64,000 bases of DNA from NCBI RefSeq assembly GCF_039537705.1, contig NZ_BAABBA010000015.1:55245-119244 (forward strand), in the 5' to 3' direction. This document shows positions 51,366 to 60,418 of this stretch, piece by piece. Source of the stretch: Georgenia daeguensis (lineage in GTDB: Bacteria > Actinomycetota > Actinomycetes > Actinomycetales > Actinomycetaceae). A program made the translations under genes and the position numbers. How positions within the stretch are numbered: the stretch's first letter is position 1; the number at the start of each line of letters is the position of its first letter. Under the pieces are notes generated by a model that worked only from the letters and a program-made list of their open reading frames with translations, was not told where the DNA came from and searched no databases.

Positions 51366-52391
51366 ATGAGAGCGATCGTCATCCACGGCAAGCAGGACCT
51401 GCGCGAGGAGGAGGTGCCCACCCCGGAGCCCGGCGAGGGGCAGGTGCGCCTGCGCATGGCCTTCGGCGGCATCTGCGGCTCCGACCTGCACTACTACTTC
51501 GAGGGCGCCAACGGCGAGTACGTCGTCCGTGAGCCTCTGGTGCCCGGCCACGAGGTGTCCGGCACCGTCGACCTCGACCCCTCCGGCGAGCTCGCCCCCG
51601 GCACCCCGGTCACCGTCCACCCCGCCACCTTCGGCACGTCCGAGCCCGGTCTGGAGAACCACCGGCACCTGTGGCCGAACGGTGCCTACCTCGGCAGCGC
51701 GTCCACCTGGCCGCACACGCAGGGCGGGATGAGCGAGTACCTCATCGTCACCAAGGACATGGTGCGGGTGCTGCCGGAGAGCCTGCCCCTTCGCCGGGCC
51801 GCGCTGGCCGAGCCCCTCGCCGTCGGCCTGCACGGCATCAACCTGGCCGGCGGCGTCGAGGGCAAGAAGGTCCTCGTCTCCGGCTCCGGGCCCATCGGCC
51901 TGCTCACCGCCGCCGGCGCGCTCGCGAAGGGCGCCGCGGAGGTCGTCGCCACCGACGTCCTGCCAGGGCCGCTCGAGCGCGCCCGCGCGCTCGGCGTCCA
52001 CCGCACCATCCAGGTCACCGAGGAGGAGATCCCGGCGACGGCGTTCGACGTCGTCCTCGAGTGCTCCGGCGCGCCCGCGGCCATCAACGCCGCGATCGTC
52101 GCGGCCCGCCGCGCCGGCACCTACGTCCAGGTCGGCATGGTCCCCAACGAGCCGAGGGGCATCAACCTCGCGCCGCTGGTCTCCAAGGAGGTCACGATGC
52201 ACGGGTCCTTCCGCTTCGACGACGAGATCGACGAGGCCGTCGCCCTGCTCGACGCCACCCCGGGCATCGAGGACGTCATCACCCACGAGCTGCCCGCCGA
52301 CCGGGCCGTCGACGCGTTCGCCGCCGCGAAGGACTCCCAGTCCTCCGGCAAGGTCGTCGTCTCCCTGTGGCAGGACGCCGCGCGGGCCTGA
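51366..52391 (+). CDS. idnD: L-idonate 5-dehydrogenase-like zinc alcohol dehydrogenase
   Basis: A 341-residue MDR enzyme expected to oxidise L-idonate to 5-ketogluconate, which the neighbouring SDR reduces to gluconate. Catalytic zinc ligands are present: Cys37 (GGICGSDLHYY), His62-Glu63 (GHE) and Glu149 (AEPLAVGLHG). The structural zinc lobe, normally four Cys, is replaced by HPATFGTSEPGLENHRHLWP without any Cys. The Rossmann motif is GSGPIGLL. ATG 51366 follows GAGAGAAGCGTC. The missing second zinc is also found in some other family members. Confidence 0.83.
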   Translation: MRAIVIHGKQDLREEEVPTPEPGEGQVRLRMAFGGICGSDLHYYFEGANGEYVVREPLVPGHEVSGTVDLDPSGELAPGTPVTVHPATFGTSEPGLENHRHLWPNGAYLGSASTWPHTQGGMSEYLIVTKDMVRVLPESLPLRRAALAEPLAVGLHGINLAGGVEGKKVLVSGSGPIGLLTAAGALAKGAAEVVATDVLPGPLERARALGVHRTIQVTEEEIPATAFDVVLECSGAPAAINAAIVAARRAGTYVQVGMVPNEPRGINLAPLVSKEVTMHGSFRFDDEIDEAVALLDATPGIEDVITHELPADRAVDAFAAAKDSQSSGKVVVSLWQDAARA

Positions 52392-52403
52392 CGGGCCGGT
52401 GAC

Positions 52404-52447
52404 GTCCGGCGGCCGGTGACCCACGACGTCGTCGTCGGCCGCCGGAC
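52404..52447 (+). terminator. hairpin after idnD
   Basis: GTCCGGCGGCCG (52404-52415) pairs with CGGCCGCCGGAC (52436-52447), 12 bases, with a 20-base loop. It starts 12 bases after the stop. Confidence 0.65.
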
Positions 52448-52489
52448 GCGCCGGTCGCTGGCCGCCGGGTGCGCCGGTCGCTGGCCGCC
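52448..52489. repeat. tandem direct repeat, 19 of 23 bases
   Basis: GCGCCGGTCGCTGGCCGCC occurs at 52448-52466 and 52471-52489, a period of 23. It directly follows the terminator. Nothing suggests a gene; probably slippage in GC-rich spacer DNA. Confidence 0.6.
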
Positions 52490-52642
52490 GCCCGCCGGCC
52501 GCCGGCCGTCAGCGGGCCTCTGGCACGGCGCGCACCGGCTTGCGGACACCGCCCACAGAGTGGACGGTTGACCAAGCTGGTACGGACTCATGGTGGTATG
52601 CCCCACACTGTTTCCACCCCGCGCGAGACCCGGAGGCCGACG

Positions 52643-53482
52643 ATGAGCGCTCGTTCCATCCGCACCGCAGCCCTGGCGGCCGGCGCCGCACTGCTCCTCG
52701 CCGCGTGCGGCGGGGGCGGCGACGGCGGAGGCGAGACCCCGGCGGGCGACACCGGCGCCGGCGGCGACGCCGCGGCCGAGTTCGACCTCGTCGAGGAGGG
52801 CACCCTGACCGCCTGCTCGGAGGTGCCCTACCCGCCGTTCGAGGTCGAGGACGGGAGCAAGCCCAGCGGCTACGGCGGCTTCGACATCGACCTCCTTCAG
52901 GCGATCGCCGACAACCTCGGGCTGGACCTCAAGGTCGCCGACGTCAGCTTCGACGCCCTCCAGTCCGGCACCACCCTGGTGGCCGGGCAGTGCGACGTCG
53001 GCGCCTCGGCCATCACCATCACCGACGAGCGCAAGGCGAACCTGGACTTCACCGACCCCTACTACGACTCCCTCCAGTCGCTCCTGGTCCCGGCGGACTC
53101 CGACATCAAGGGCATCGACGACCTCGCCGGCAAGAACGTCGCGGTCCAGCAGGGCACCACCGGGCAGGCCTACGCCGAGGAGAACGCCCCCGAGGCGAAG
53201 CTCTCCGCCTTCCCCGGCGACGGCGAGATGTGGCCCGCGCTGCAGGCCGGGCAGGTCGACGCGATCCTGCAGGACCTGCCGGTCAACGTCGAGCACGCCA
53301 AGGCGGACGAGAACTACGTCATCGTCGAGGAGTTCGACACCGGCGAGCAGTACGGCTTCGCCCTGGCCAAGGGCGAGAAGCCCGAGCTGCTCGAGGCGAT
53401 CAACACCGAGCTGCAGAACCTGCGCGACGACGGCACCTACCAGGAGATCTACGACTCCTACTTCGCCGCCGACGGCTCCTGA
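52643..53482 (+). CDS. polar amino acid-binding lipoprotein
   Basis: A 279-residue family 3 solute-binding protein. Signal peptide with lipobox LLLAAC and a Gly-rich linker. The mature part has GTLTACSEVPYPPFEVEDGS, GGFDIDLLQAIADNLGLDL and ASAITITDERKANLDFTDPY, the standard pattern of glutamine/histidine/arginine-type binding proteins. ATG 52643 follows CCGGAGG. First gene of a complete three-gene importer with a permease and an ATPase. Exact amino acid unknown. Confidence 0.9.
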   Translation: MSARSIRTAALAAGAALLLAACGGGGDGGGETPAGDTGAGGDAAAEFDLVEEGTLTACSEVPYPPFEVEDGSKPSGYGGFDIDLLQAIADNLGLDLKVADVSFDALQSGTTLVAGQCDVGASAITITDERKANLDFTDPYYDSLQSLLVPADSDIKGIDDLAGKNVAVQQGTTGQAYAEENAPEAKLSAFPGDGEMWPALQAGQVDAILQDLPVNVEHAKADENYVIVEEFDTGEQYGFALAKGEKPELLEAINTELQNLRDDGTYQEIYDSYFAADGS

Positions 53483-53487
53483 CCCCC

Positions 53488-54269
53488 ATGCGCAGGACCA
53501 CCCGCCAGCGCCTGTACCGGGGCGTCAACTACGCGATCTTCGCCGCGGTGGTGCTCTTCGTCGTGCTCGCGACGGACTGGGAGCGCATCCTCAACCAGTT
53601 CTTCCGGTGGGACATCGCGCGCGAGCAGCTGCCCGAGATCGTCACCATCGCGCTGAAGAACACCATCCTGTTCACGATCATCTCCTTCGCCGGCGGCCTG
53701 GTGCTCGGCGTGGTCATGGCGCTGCTCAAGCTGTCCTCGGTGGCCCCGTACCGGTGGTTCGCCACCGCCTACGTCGAGCTCTTCCGCGGGGTCCCCGCGC
53801 TGCTGACGATCTTCGCGATGGCGTACATGCTCCCCATCGCGCTGGGCGTGCGGGTGCCTGGCGGCCAGGTCGGAGCGGGGCTGGTCGGCCTGATCCTCGT
53901 GGCCTCCGCCTACATGGCGGAGGTGATCCGCTCGGGCATCCAGGCCGTCCCCAAGGGGCAGACGGAGGCCGCGCGCTCCCTCGGCATGTCCCCCGCCCGC
54001 ACGATGTTCTGGGTGGTCCTCCCGCAGGGCTTCCGGATCGTCATCCCGCCGATGACCAACGAGTTCGTCCTGCTGCTCAAGGACACGTCCCTGCTGTTCA
54101 TCGCCGGCTCGACCGTCTTCACCAAGGAGCTGACCACCTTCGCCCGCGACGGCCTGACCACGAACGCGAACGGCACCCCGCTCGTCATGGCGGCGATGCT
54201 GTACCTGCTGGTCACCATCCCGCTGACCCGGCTGGTCGCGTGGCTCGAGCGAAAGATGGCGAAGAGCCG

Positions 54270-54273
<4 letters not shown>
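53488..54273 (+). CDS. polar amino acid ABC transporter permease
   Basis: A 261-residue permease of the HisMQ/GlnP type with about five helices after an N-terminal anchor (residues 14-34). ALKNTILFTIISFAGGLVLG opens the core; the ATPase-contact loop reads GQTEAARSLGMSPARTMFWV followed by VLPQGFRIVIPPMTNEFVLL, and LLKDTSLLFI is diagnostic. A single permease gene implies a homodimer. Six bases from the binding protein stop; its stop overlaps the ATPase start by 4 bases. Confidence 0.92.
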
Positions 54274-55028
<755 letters not shown>

Positions 55029-55055
55029 CCCCGGACCGCCACGGAGGTTCCGGGG
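55029..55055 (+). terminator. weak hairpin after the amino acid importer
   Basis: CCCCGGACC (55029-55037) pairs with GGTTCCGGGG (55046-55055) with one bulged base, directly after the stop. Confidence 0.4.
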
Positions 55056-55092
55056 AGCAGGATCGCGCGACCGCCGCTCGGCCCGGAACAGA

Positions 55093-55122
55093 TTGCCGGC
55101 CGTGCGCAGGCGGCCGTAGGTT
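55093..55122 (+). promoter_or_regulatory. leaderless promoter of the phosphotransferase gene
   Basis: TTGCCG (55093-55098), an 18-base spacer and TAGGTT (55117-55122), 7 bases before GTG 55130. No ribosome binding site. Confidence 0.55.
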
Positions 55123-55129
55123 GTCCGCC

Positions 55130-56020
55130 GTGACGACGGCGGACGAGGCGGTTCCCGACGCGACAGCGAGCTCCGGCCGGGACGTCGCGGGGCTGGCCGA
55201 CGACGTGGCGGACGCCGGGGGCGAGATGCTGGCCGGCGGCGTCGCGAACGCCGGGGCCGTGGTCCGGATCGGCGACGAGGTCCGGCGGCCTGCGACCGAG
55301 CGGTCGGAGCTGGTGTTCGCGCTGCTCCGCCACGTCAGGGCCAACGGGTTCCTGGGCGTCCCGGAGCCCCTCGGGTTCGACGAGGCGGGCCGGGAGCGCC
55401 TGCGGTTCATCCCCGGCGACGTCGCCGTGCCGCCCTTCCCGAGCTGGTCGCTGGACGACGGGCTCCTCGCCTCGACCGCGCGGCTGCTTCGCGAGTTCCA
55501 CGAGGCGGTGCGCGACTTCGTCCCGCCGCCGGGCGCGCAGTGGAACTCCGAGCTCGCGCACCCCGGCGGCGGGCCGATCGTCGGGCACAACGACGTGTGC
55601 GTGGAGAACGTCGTCGTGCGGGACGGTCGCGCCGTCGCCCTGATCGACTTCGAGTTCGCCGCCCCGACCCGACCCCTGCACGACCTGGCGGTCCTGGCCC
55701 GGCACTGGGTGCCGGTGGAGACCGACCAGGACGCCCGGGTCTACGGGCGCTCGGGCTTCGACGTGCCCTCCCGGCTGCGCCTCGTCGCGGAGTCGTACGG
55801 GCTGCCCCGAGGCAGTCAGCGCGAGGAGCTCCTCGACCACGTGGTGGCCGGCGCCCACCGGGGCGGCACGTTCGTCCTGGCGCGCATCGCCCGCGGGGAG
55901 CAGGCCTTCATCGACATGTGGGAGCGCAGCGGCGGGCAGGAGCGCGTGGACCGGCGCAGGAAGTGGATCGACTCGGTCAGGACGGAGCTGCTCGCCGCGC
56001 TCGACGCCCCGGCCGGCTAG
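55130..56020 (+). CDS. aminoglycoside phosphotransferase-like kinase
   Basis: A 296-residue APH/choline kinase-fold protein. The catalytic loop reads VGHNDVCVENVVVRDGRAVA (HxDxxxxN) and the metal loop ALIDFEFAAPTRPLHDLAV (DFE). The N-terminal 45 residues are Ala/Asp-rich and unlike the family. The ATP-binding lobe is short. Members phosphorylate sugars, choline, homoserine or antibiotics, so the substrate is open. Leaderless GTG start. Its stop overlaps the convergent sugar porter gene by 4 bases. Confidence 0.75.
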   Translation: MTTADEAVPDATASSGRDVAGLADDVADAGGEMLAGGVANAGAVVRIGDEVRRPATERSELVFALLRHVRANGFLGVPEPLGFDEAGRERLRFIPGDVAVPPFPSWSLDDGLLASTARLLREFHEAVRDFVPPPGAQWNSELAHPGGGPIVGHNDVCVENVVVRDGRAVALIDFEFAAPTRPLHDLAVLARHWVPVETDQDARVYGRSGFDVPSRLRLVAESYGLPRGSQREELLDHVVAGAHRGGTFVLARIARGEQAFIDMWERSGGQERVDRRRKWIDSVRTELLAALDAPAG

Positions 56021-57522
56021 AGACCCGCCGCACGCCGCCCCGCGGTGCGGGCGGCGGAGCAGCGCGCCCGGAAGTCGGACTCCAGCTCCTCGAGCGACCG
56101 TCCCGACGTCTCCGGGATCATCCGCCGCGCGAAGACGATCGCCCCGACGTTGACCAGGGCGAACATGAGGAACGTGGTCGCACCGCCGGCCACCTCGACG
56201 AGCACCGGGAACGCGAACGAGATGGCGGCGTTGACGCACCAGTGCAGGAAGACCGCGATCCCCATGCCGAGACCCCGCATCCGCAGCGGGAAGACCTCGG
56301 AGAGCATCACCCAGGTCACCGGCGAGAGCGCGGCCTGCTGGAAGAGCAGGAACACGAGCATGAGGGCGAGCACGGTCCAGCTGGCGGCGGCCGGCGGCAT
56401 CTCGCCCGCGGCGAGGGCGGGCTCGACCGCGACGGCGAAGGCGGCGCTGAGCGCCAGCAGCGCCGCGAGGATGCCAGCCTGCCCGACCAGCAGCATGGTG
56501 CGGCGTCGCAGTCGCCGCACGATCCGCAGCCCGATCAGGGCGCCGACCACCGAGACGACGCCGTTGGCGATCGTGGCCGTCAGGGCGGCGTCGGTGGCCA
56601 GGCCGGTGAGCTCGAGCAGCAGCGGGGCGTAGTACATGATCGTGTTGACGCCGCTGACCTGCTGGATCACGGCGACGCCGATGCCGACCACGAGCAGCCG
56701 GCGCACCCACGGCACCCGCAGCTCCCGCCAGCCGAGGCGCTCGCGGGACCGTTCCCGGGTGACGTCGACCATCTCCATGAGCTCGCCCACGCAGTCGTGG
56801 CCCGGGGGCCGCGAGCGCCGGAGGGTGGTCAGGGCCTCGCCGTAGCGTGCATGGGCGGCGTACCAGCGGGACGTCTCGGGAACGAGGTGGACGCCGATCC
56901 ACAGCGCCACGGCGGGCACCGAGGCGACGGCGAGCATGTACCGCCAGGTGTGCGGGCTGTCGACGGTGTTCGCGAGCACCGCGTTGGTCGTGTACGCCAG
57001 CAGCTGCCCGGTGACGATCATCAGCTGGTCGATCGCCACGTAGGTGCCGCGCCTCTCCTTCGGCGCCAGCTCGGCGAGGAACACCGGCACCGTGGCCGAC
57101 GCTCCGCCCACGGCGAGTCCCAGCACCACGCGCGCCGCCACCATCGCCCCGAGCCCGGGGGCGAGCGCGGTGCCCAGCGCCCCGAGGAAGAAGACGACGG
57201 CCAGGGCCAGGACGGTCCGCCGTCGTCCGTGACGGTCGGCGAGCCGGCCCGCGAGGAGCGCGCCGAAGGCCGCGCCGGCGAGGAGGGATGAGGTGACCAG
57301 CCCCTCGGCCTGGGCGCCGAGGTCGAGCCCGCCCTGGTCCGCGGGGCGGGTCATGTACGGCAGGGCGCCGGCAATGACGCCGGTGTCGTAGCCGAAGAGC
57401 AGTCCGCCGAGGGTGATCGCGAAGGCGGCGAGCCTCATGCGCAGCGGTCGGACCTCTGACGTGGCCTCCGGGAGTGCCTCGAGCTGCTCCCGGGCGCCGG
57501 TCCGGTCGGTCAGCACACTCAC
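56017..57522 (-). CDS. MFS sugar:proton symporter (SP family, XylE/GalP-like)
   Basis: A 501-residue, 12-helix sugar porter. GGLLFGYDTGVIAGALPYM opens helix 1; GRLADRHGRRRT is motif A; ELAPKERRGTYVAIDQLMIV and VPETSRWYAAHARYGEAL are SP-family signatures; QQVSGVNTIMYYAPLL is the sugar-site helix 7; FPLRMRGLGMGIAVF and PETSGRSLEELE close the family pattern. GTG 57522 follows GGAGAG. Sugar unknown: xylose, arabinose, galactose, glucose or inositol are all possible. Confidence 0.9.
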   Translation of the reverse strand: MSVLTDRTGAREQLEALPEATSEVRPLRMRLAAFAITLGGLLFGYDTGVIAGALPYMTRPADQGGLDLGAQAEGLVTSSLLAGAAFGALLAGRLADRHGRRRTVLALAVVFFLGALGTALAPGLGAMVAARVVLGLAVGGASATVPVFLAELAPKERRGTYVAIDQLMIVTGQLLAYTTNAVLANTVDSPHTWRYMLAVASVPAVALWIGVHLVPETSRWYAAHARYGEALTTLRRSRPPGHDCVGELMEMVDVTRERSRERLGWRELRVPWVRRLLVVGIGVAVIQQVSGVNTIMYYAPLLLELTGLATDAALTATIANGVVSVVGALIGLRIVRRLRRRTMLLVGQAGILAALLALSAAFAVAVEPALAAGEMPPAAASWTVLALMLVFLLFQQAALSPVTWVMLSEVFPLRMRGLGMGIAVFLHWCVNAAISFAFPVLVEVAGGATTFLMFALVNVGAIVFARRMIPETSGRSLEELESDFRARCSAARTAGRRAAGL

Positions 57523-57827
57523 CGCTGCTCTCCTCTCGCGGGCCGGCCGTGCCGGCGGTCCCGCTCACCCGGGTCGGTTCTCTGGGCGGCCCCGCCGGAC
57601 GAGGTGGCGCCCGTCGCGCAGAGCCTCGTCGACCTTACGCCGCCGGTTCGGCGGGCCCCGCCGACGTCCGGCGCCACGCGCCGGCGTCCGGGACCCCGCG
57701 CCGTGCGGGGTTCTCACGACTCCACGCCGTGCGCGGGCTGGTATCTCTCCAAGTGCGGGCCGCTGTCGCACCCGCCACACTGTGCCCACCAGACCCGCAC
57801 CGCCGGGTCGTGACGAGAGGAGCGGGC
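57523..57827. other. 305-base divergent gap, no gene seen
   Basis: It separates the divergent sugar porter and small membrane protein genes. A TGGTATCT segment near 57739-57746 resembles an extended -10 for the small membrane protein gene, but no -35 fits at normal spacing. No long inverted repeat or gene is evident. Confidence 0.4.
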
Positions 57828-58058
57828 ATGGGGATCGGTGGAGGCATCTTCCTCATCGTGATCGGGGCGATCCTGGCCTTCGCGGTGTCCGACGTCATCG
57901 AGGGGGTCGACCTGTCGATGATCGGGTACATCTGCATGGGTGCGGGCGTGATCGCCCTGGTCATCGCGCTGATCATGCACAGCCAGCGCACGAACACCAC
58001 CCACACCGAGCGCGTCGAGCGCCGCGACGACCGCCACATCCACGGCGACGGCGTCTGA
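57828..58058 (+). CDS. small two-helix membrane protein (DUF6458-like)
   Basis: A 76-residue protein with two membrane helices, GGGIFLIVIGAILAFAV (residues 4-20) and LSMIGYICMGAGVIALVIAL (about 29-48), and a charged, cytoplasmic C-terminus rich in Arg and His. This layout matches, from memory, the actinobacterial DUF6458 family, of unknown function. ATG 57828 follows GAGAGGAGCGGGC. Followed by a 30-base perfect palindrome acting as terminator. Confidence 0.8.
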   Translation: MGIGGGIFLIVIGAILAFAVSDVIEGVDLSMIGYICMGAGVIALVIALIMHSQRTNTTHTERVERRDDRHIHGDGV

Positions 58059-58089
58059 CGCGGGCCGCTCGTCCGCCTCGGTCCGAACA

Positions 58090-58119
58090 GCAGCCGGTGA
58101 CCCGCGGGTCACCGGCTGC
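58090..58119 (+). terminator. terminator after the small membrane protein gene
   Basis: A 30-base perfect palindrome: GCAGCCGGTGACCCG (58090-58104) and its complement (58105-58119); about 13 pairs with a 4-base loop, 31 bases after the stop. Confidence 0.75.
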
Positions 58120-58192
58120 CCGTGTCTTCTCGCCACGGCGGCGCCGTCGTCGACGCCACGGGGCTCGCATCGCCCGTCCCGTGGCCTCCGGC

Positions 58193-58198
58193 TAGCGT
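58193..58198 (+). promoter_or_regulatory. leaderless -10 element of the App1-type gene
   Basis: TAGCGT ends 7 bases before ATG 58206, with no ribosome binding site. Identical hexamer and near-identical spacing as for other genes of the window. Confidence 0.5.
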
Positions 58199-58205
58199 GT
58201 GACCC

Positions 58206-59312
58206 ATGGGAATGTCCCGGATCGCCTCCGCCGTCGAGGACGCCATCAACCGCCGCAGCGTCGCCTACCTCAAGGACAAGGGCTGGCGGCCGCGCATCAT
58301 CGGCCTCACCGGTTACGGCTCCGTCCAGAGCCTGCACGTCCTCGGGCGGGTGATCATGGCCGACCCCCAGGTCGACGCCGAGGACCCGGAGGCCCTCGAG
58401 CGGGCCGCGCCCCTCGGGCCGATCAACGTGGCGGCGGAGGCGCAGCGCGGGTGGCGGTCCTTCTTCACGGCCCAGGTGGGCTTCCTGCCCGTCACGGTGC
58501 ACGCCAACGGGCAGTCGATCCGGACCATGACCGACCGCGGCGGCTACATCGACGTGATGGTCCGGGACCACGGTCTCGAGCCGGGCTGGCACGAGGTGAC
58601 CATAGAGGCCGTGGCGGCGACGCACCCGGTGACGGCGAAGGTGCTGGTGGTGGACCCGAGCGTGCGGTCGGGGATCGTCTCCGACATCGACGACACGATC
58701 ATGGTCACGATGCTCCCGCGGGCACTGATCGCCGCCTGGAACACGTTCGTGCGGCACACCTCGACGCGCAAGCCCGTCCCCGGCATGGCCGACCTGTACA
58801 AGCAGCTGCTCGCCGACCATCCGACGGCACCGATCTTCTACCTCTCCACCGGCGCGTGGAACACGGTCCCGACGCTGCGCCGGTTCATGGACAAGAACGG
58901 CTACCCCGAGGGGCCGATGCTCATGACCGACTGGGGGCCGACGCCGACCGGCTTCTTCCGCTCCGGCATCGAGCACAAGCGCACGCAGCTGCGGAACCTG
59001 CTGATCACCTTCCCGGACATCAACTGGGTGCTCGTCGGCGACGACGGCCAGCACGACCCGATGGTCTACGACGAGCTCGCCCGCGAGCACCCGCGGCACA
59101 TCGCCGCGATCGCGATCCGGCAGCTCTCGCCGGCGGAGCAGGTGCTGGCGCACGGCACCCCGGACGCCATCGAGGAGCCGCCCGCGCTGCGCAACGCGAC
59201 CGCCGAGCACGGCGTGCCGACCGTGCAGGGGCGGGACGGGCACGCGCTGGCCACGATGCTGCCCGAGGTCGTCGCCGAACGGAGCCAGACGCTGGTGGCG
59301 CTCGAGGACTGA
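58206..59312 (+). CDS. App1-type phosphatidate phosphatase catalytic domain protein (DUF2183)
   Basis: A 368-residue cytoplasmic protein with the App1/Lipin-type HAD-like catalytic domain. Residues 32-150 form a beta-rich N-terminal domain (IGLTGYGSVQSLHVLGRVIM). The catalytic motif GIVSDIDDTIMVTML holds DIDDT at 160-164; IFYLSTGAWNTVPTLRRFM and WVLVGDDGQHDPMVYDELA supply the later motifs. Yeast App1 dephosphorylates phosphatidate at actin patches; bacterial members are uncharacterised. Leaderless start. The diacylglycerol kinase-like protein in this window would catalyse the opposite step, but they are 34 kb apart. Confidence 0.88.
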   Translation: MGMSRIASAVEDAINRRSVAYLKDKGWRPRIIGLTGYGSVQSLHVLGRVIMADPQVDAEDPEALERAAPLGPINVAAEAQRGWRSFFTAQVGFLPVTVHANGQSIRTMTDRGGYIDVMVRDHGLEPGWHEVTIEAVAATHPVTAKVLVVDPSVRSGIVSDIDDTIMVTMLPRALIAAWNTFVRHTSTRKPVPGMADLYKQLLADHPTAPIFYLSTGAWNTVPTLRRFMDKNGYPEGPMLMTDWGPTPTGFFRSGIEHKRTQLRNLLITFPDINWVLVGDDGQHDPMVYDELAREHPRHIAAIAIRQLSPAEQVLAHGTPDAIEEPPALRNATAEHGVPTVQGRDGHALATMLPEVVAERSQTLVALED

Positions 59313-59322
59313 GCACGTCCCG

Positions 59323-59340
59323 GACCCGGTCAGCCGGGTC
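59323..59340. terminator. hairpin between convergent genes
   Basis: GACCCGG (59323-59329) and CCGGGTC (59334-59340), 7 pairs and TCAG loop, in the 34-base gap between the App1-type gene and the M23 peptidase gene. Confidence 0.5.
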
Positions 59341-59346
59341 GGTGGC

Positions 59347-60417
59347 TCAGGCGGGCTGGGCCACCCGTGTCCCGGGCAGCGCGACGCCCCGCGCCGCGAG
59401 GAATGCGATCGGGTCGACCGGCGTGCCGTTGACGCGCACCTCGAAGTGCAGGTGCGGCCCGGTGGAGTTGCCGGAGGAGCCCACGCGCGCCACCTGCTGG
59501 CCGGCGGTCACCGTCTCCCCCACGCGCACGAGGATCCCGTTGGGCCAGGGGTGGACGTACCGCGTCTGCACGCCGCCGCCGTGGTCGATCGCCACCATGT
59601 ACCCCGTGTTGCCGCCGGACGACGGGCCGGCGATGACCACGATGCCGTCGGCCGCCGCGTAGATGGGGTGCCCGTCGACCGCCGCGAGGTCCGCGCCGGC
59701 GTGCAGCGCGCGCGCGCCGGTGATCGGGTGCGTGCGGACCCCGAACGCGGAGGTGTAGCGCACGCTGCCGAGGATCGGCGAGGTCCAGCCCTCGGCGGTG
59801 ACCGCACCGGCGCTCAGCGCGCTGCACGGGCTCGGGCCGGCCGCCGCCGCGACGGCCTCGAGGTCCTCCCCCGCCAGCGCCGTCACGACGGCGACGGCGT
59901 CGCGCCAGTACCGCTCGTAGTGGTACGGGTCGGCGTTGCCCTGCACCCGGTGGGCCACGACGGTCGGGGGCTGGGTGGTGCGGTCGGTGAGCGTGGCGAG
60001 CCTGCGGAAGAACATGGTCGCCGAGGCGGTGGGGTCCATCCGCTGGGCCTCGGTGCCCCACATCCCGTTGTCCCGCTGCTGGAACAGCCCCCGGGAGTCC
60101 GGCCCGGCCCGGTCGCCGTGGTCGAGCACCTCGAGCCCGGACTCCCCCATCGCCGTCATGACGCCGATGGTCTGGTCGCGCACCGACAGCCCCAGGTCCG
60201 CGCCGGCGTTGATGATCGCGGCCGCGTTCGCCAGCTGCACGCCGCTGTAGCCGTTGACCTCGCCCTCCGGCGCCCCGGCGAGCACGACGCGCACCGCCGG
60301 CCCGTCCACGTTGCAGGTGGCCTGGCGGTCCTGCGCGTCGATGTAGAGCACCAGCGTCAGCGAGCCCACGAGCACGGACGCCAGCGCGAGGAGCAGCACG
60401 AGGATCAGGCGGCGCAC
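59347..60417 (-). CDS. two-domain peptidoglycan hydrolase: lytic transglycosylase-like plus M23 peptidase
   Basis: A 356-residue exported protein. One N-terminal helix (residues 4-27) anchors it. Residues about 55-185 form a lysozyme-like domain: IGVMTAMGESGLEVL has the likely catalytic Glu, and DSRGLFQQRDNGMWGTEAQR follows the pattern of hydrolases in conjugation and phage systems. Residues about 215-340 are an M23/LytM zinc endopeptidase: ALHAGADLAA (HxxxD) and GPHLHFEVRVNG (HxH) with all zinc ligands. Together they could open cell wall for a secretion channel. GTG 60417 lies 1 base after the stop of the upstream lipoprotein gene. Belongs to the conjugation-like module. Confidence 0.85.
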   Translation of the reverse strand: MRRLILVLLLALASVLVGSLTLVLYIDAQDRQATCNVDGPAVRVVLAGAPEGEVNGYSGVQLANAAAIINAGADLGLSVRDQTIGVMTAMGESGLEVLDHGDRAGPDSRGLFQQRDNGMWGTEAQRMDPTASATMFFRRLATLTDRTTQPPTVVAHRVQGNADPYHYERYWRDAVAVVTALAGEDLEAVAAAAGPSPCSALSAGAVTAEGWTSPILGSVRYTSAFGVRTHPITGARALHAGADLAAVDGHPIYAAADGIVVIAGPSSGGNTGYMVAIDHGGGVQTRYVHPWPNGILVRVGETVTAGQQVARVGSSGNSTGPHLHFEVRVNGTPVDPIAFLAARGVALPGTRVAQPA

Positions 60418-60418
60418 G

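Noticed and set aside
52392..52642. GC-rich repeats and hairpins as a CRISPR or mobile element trace
   Set aside because: Only two copies of one 19-base unit with a 4-base gap; no spacer structure, no terminal repeats, no transposase.
57603..57720. Imperfect GC-rich inverted repeats in the divergent gap
   Set aside because: Arms contain mismatches and bulges expected by chance at this base composition; no clear operator or terminator position.
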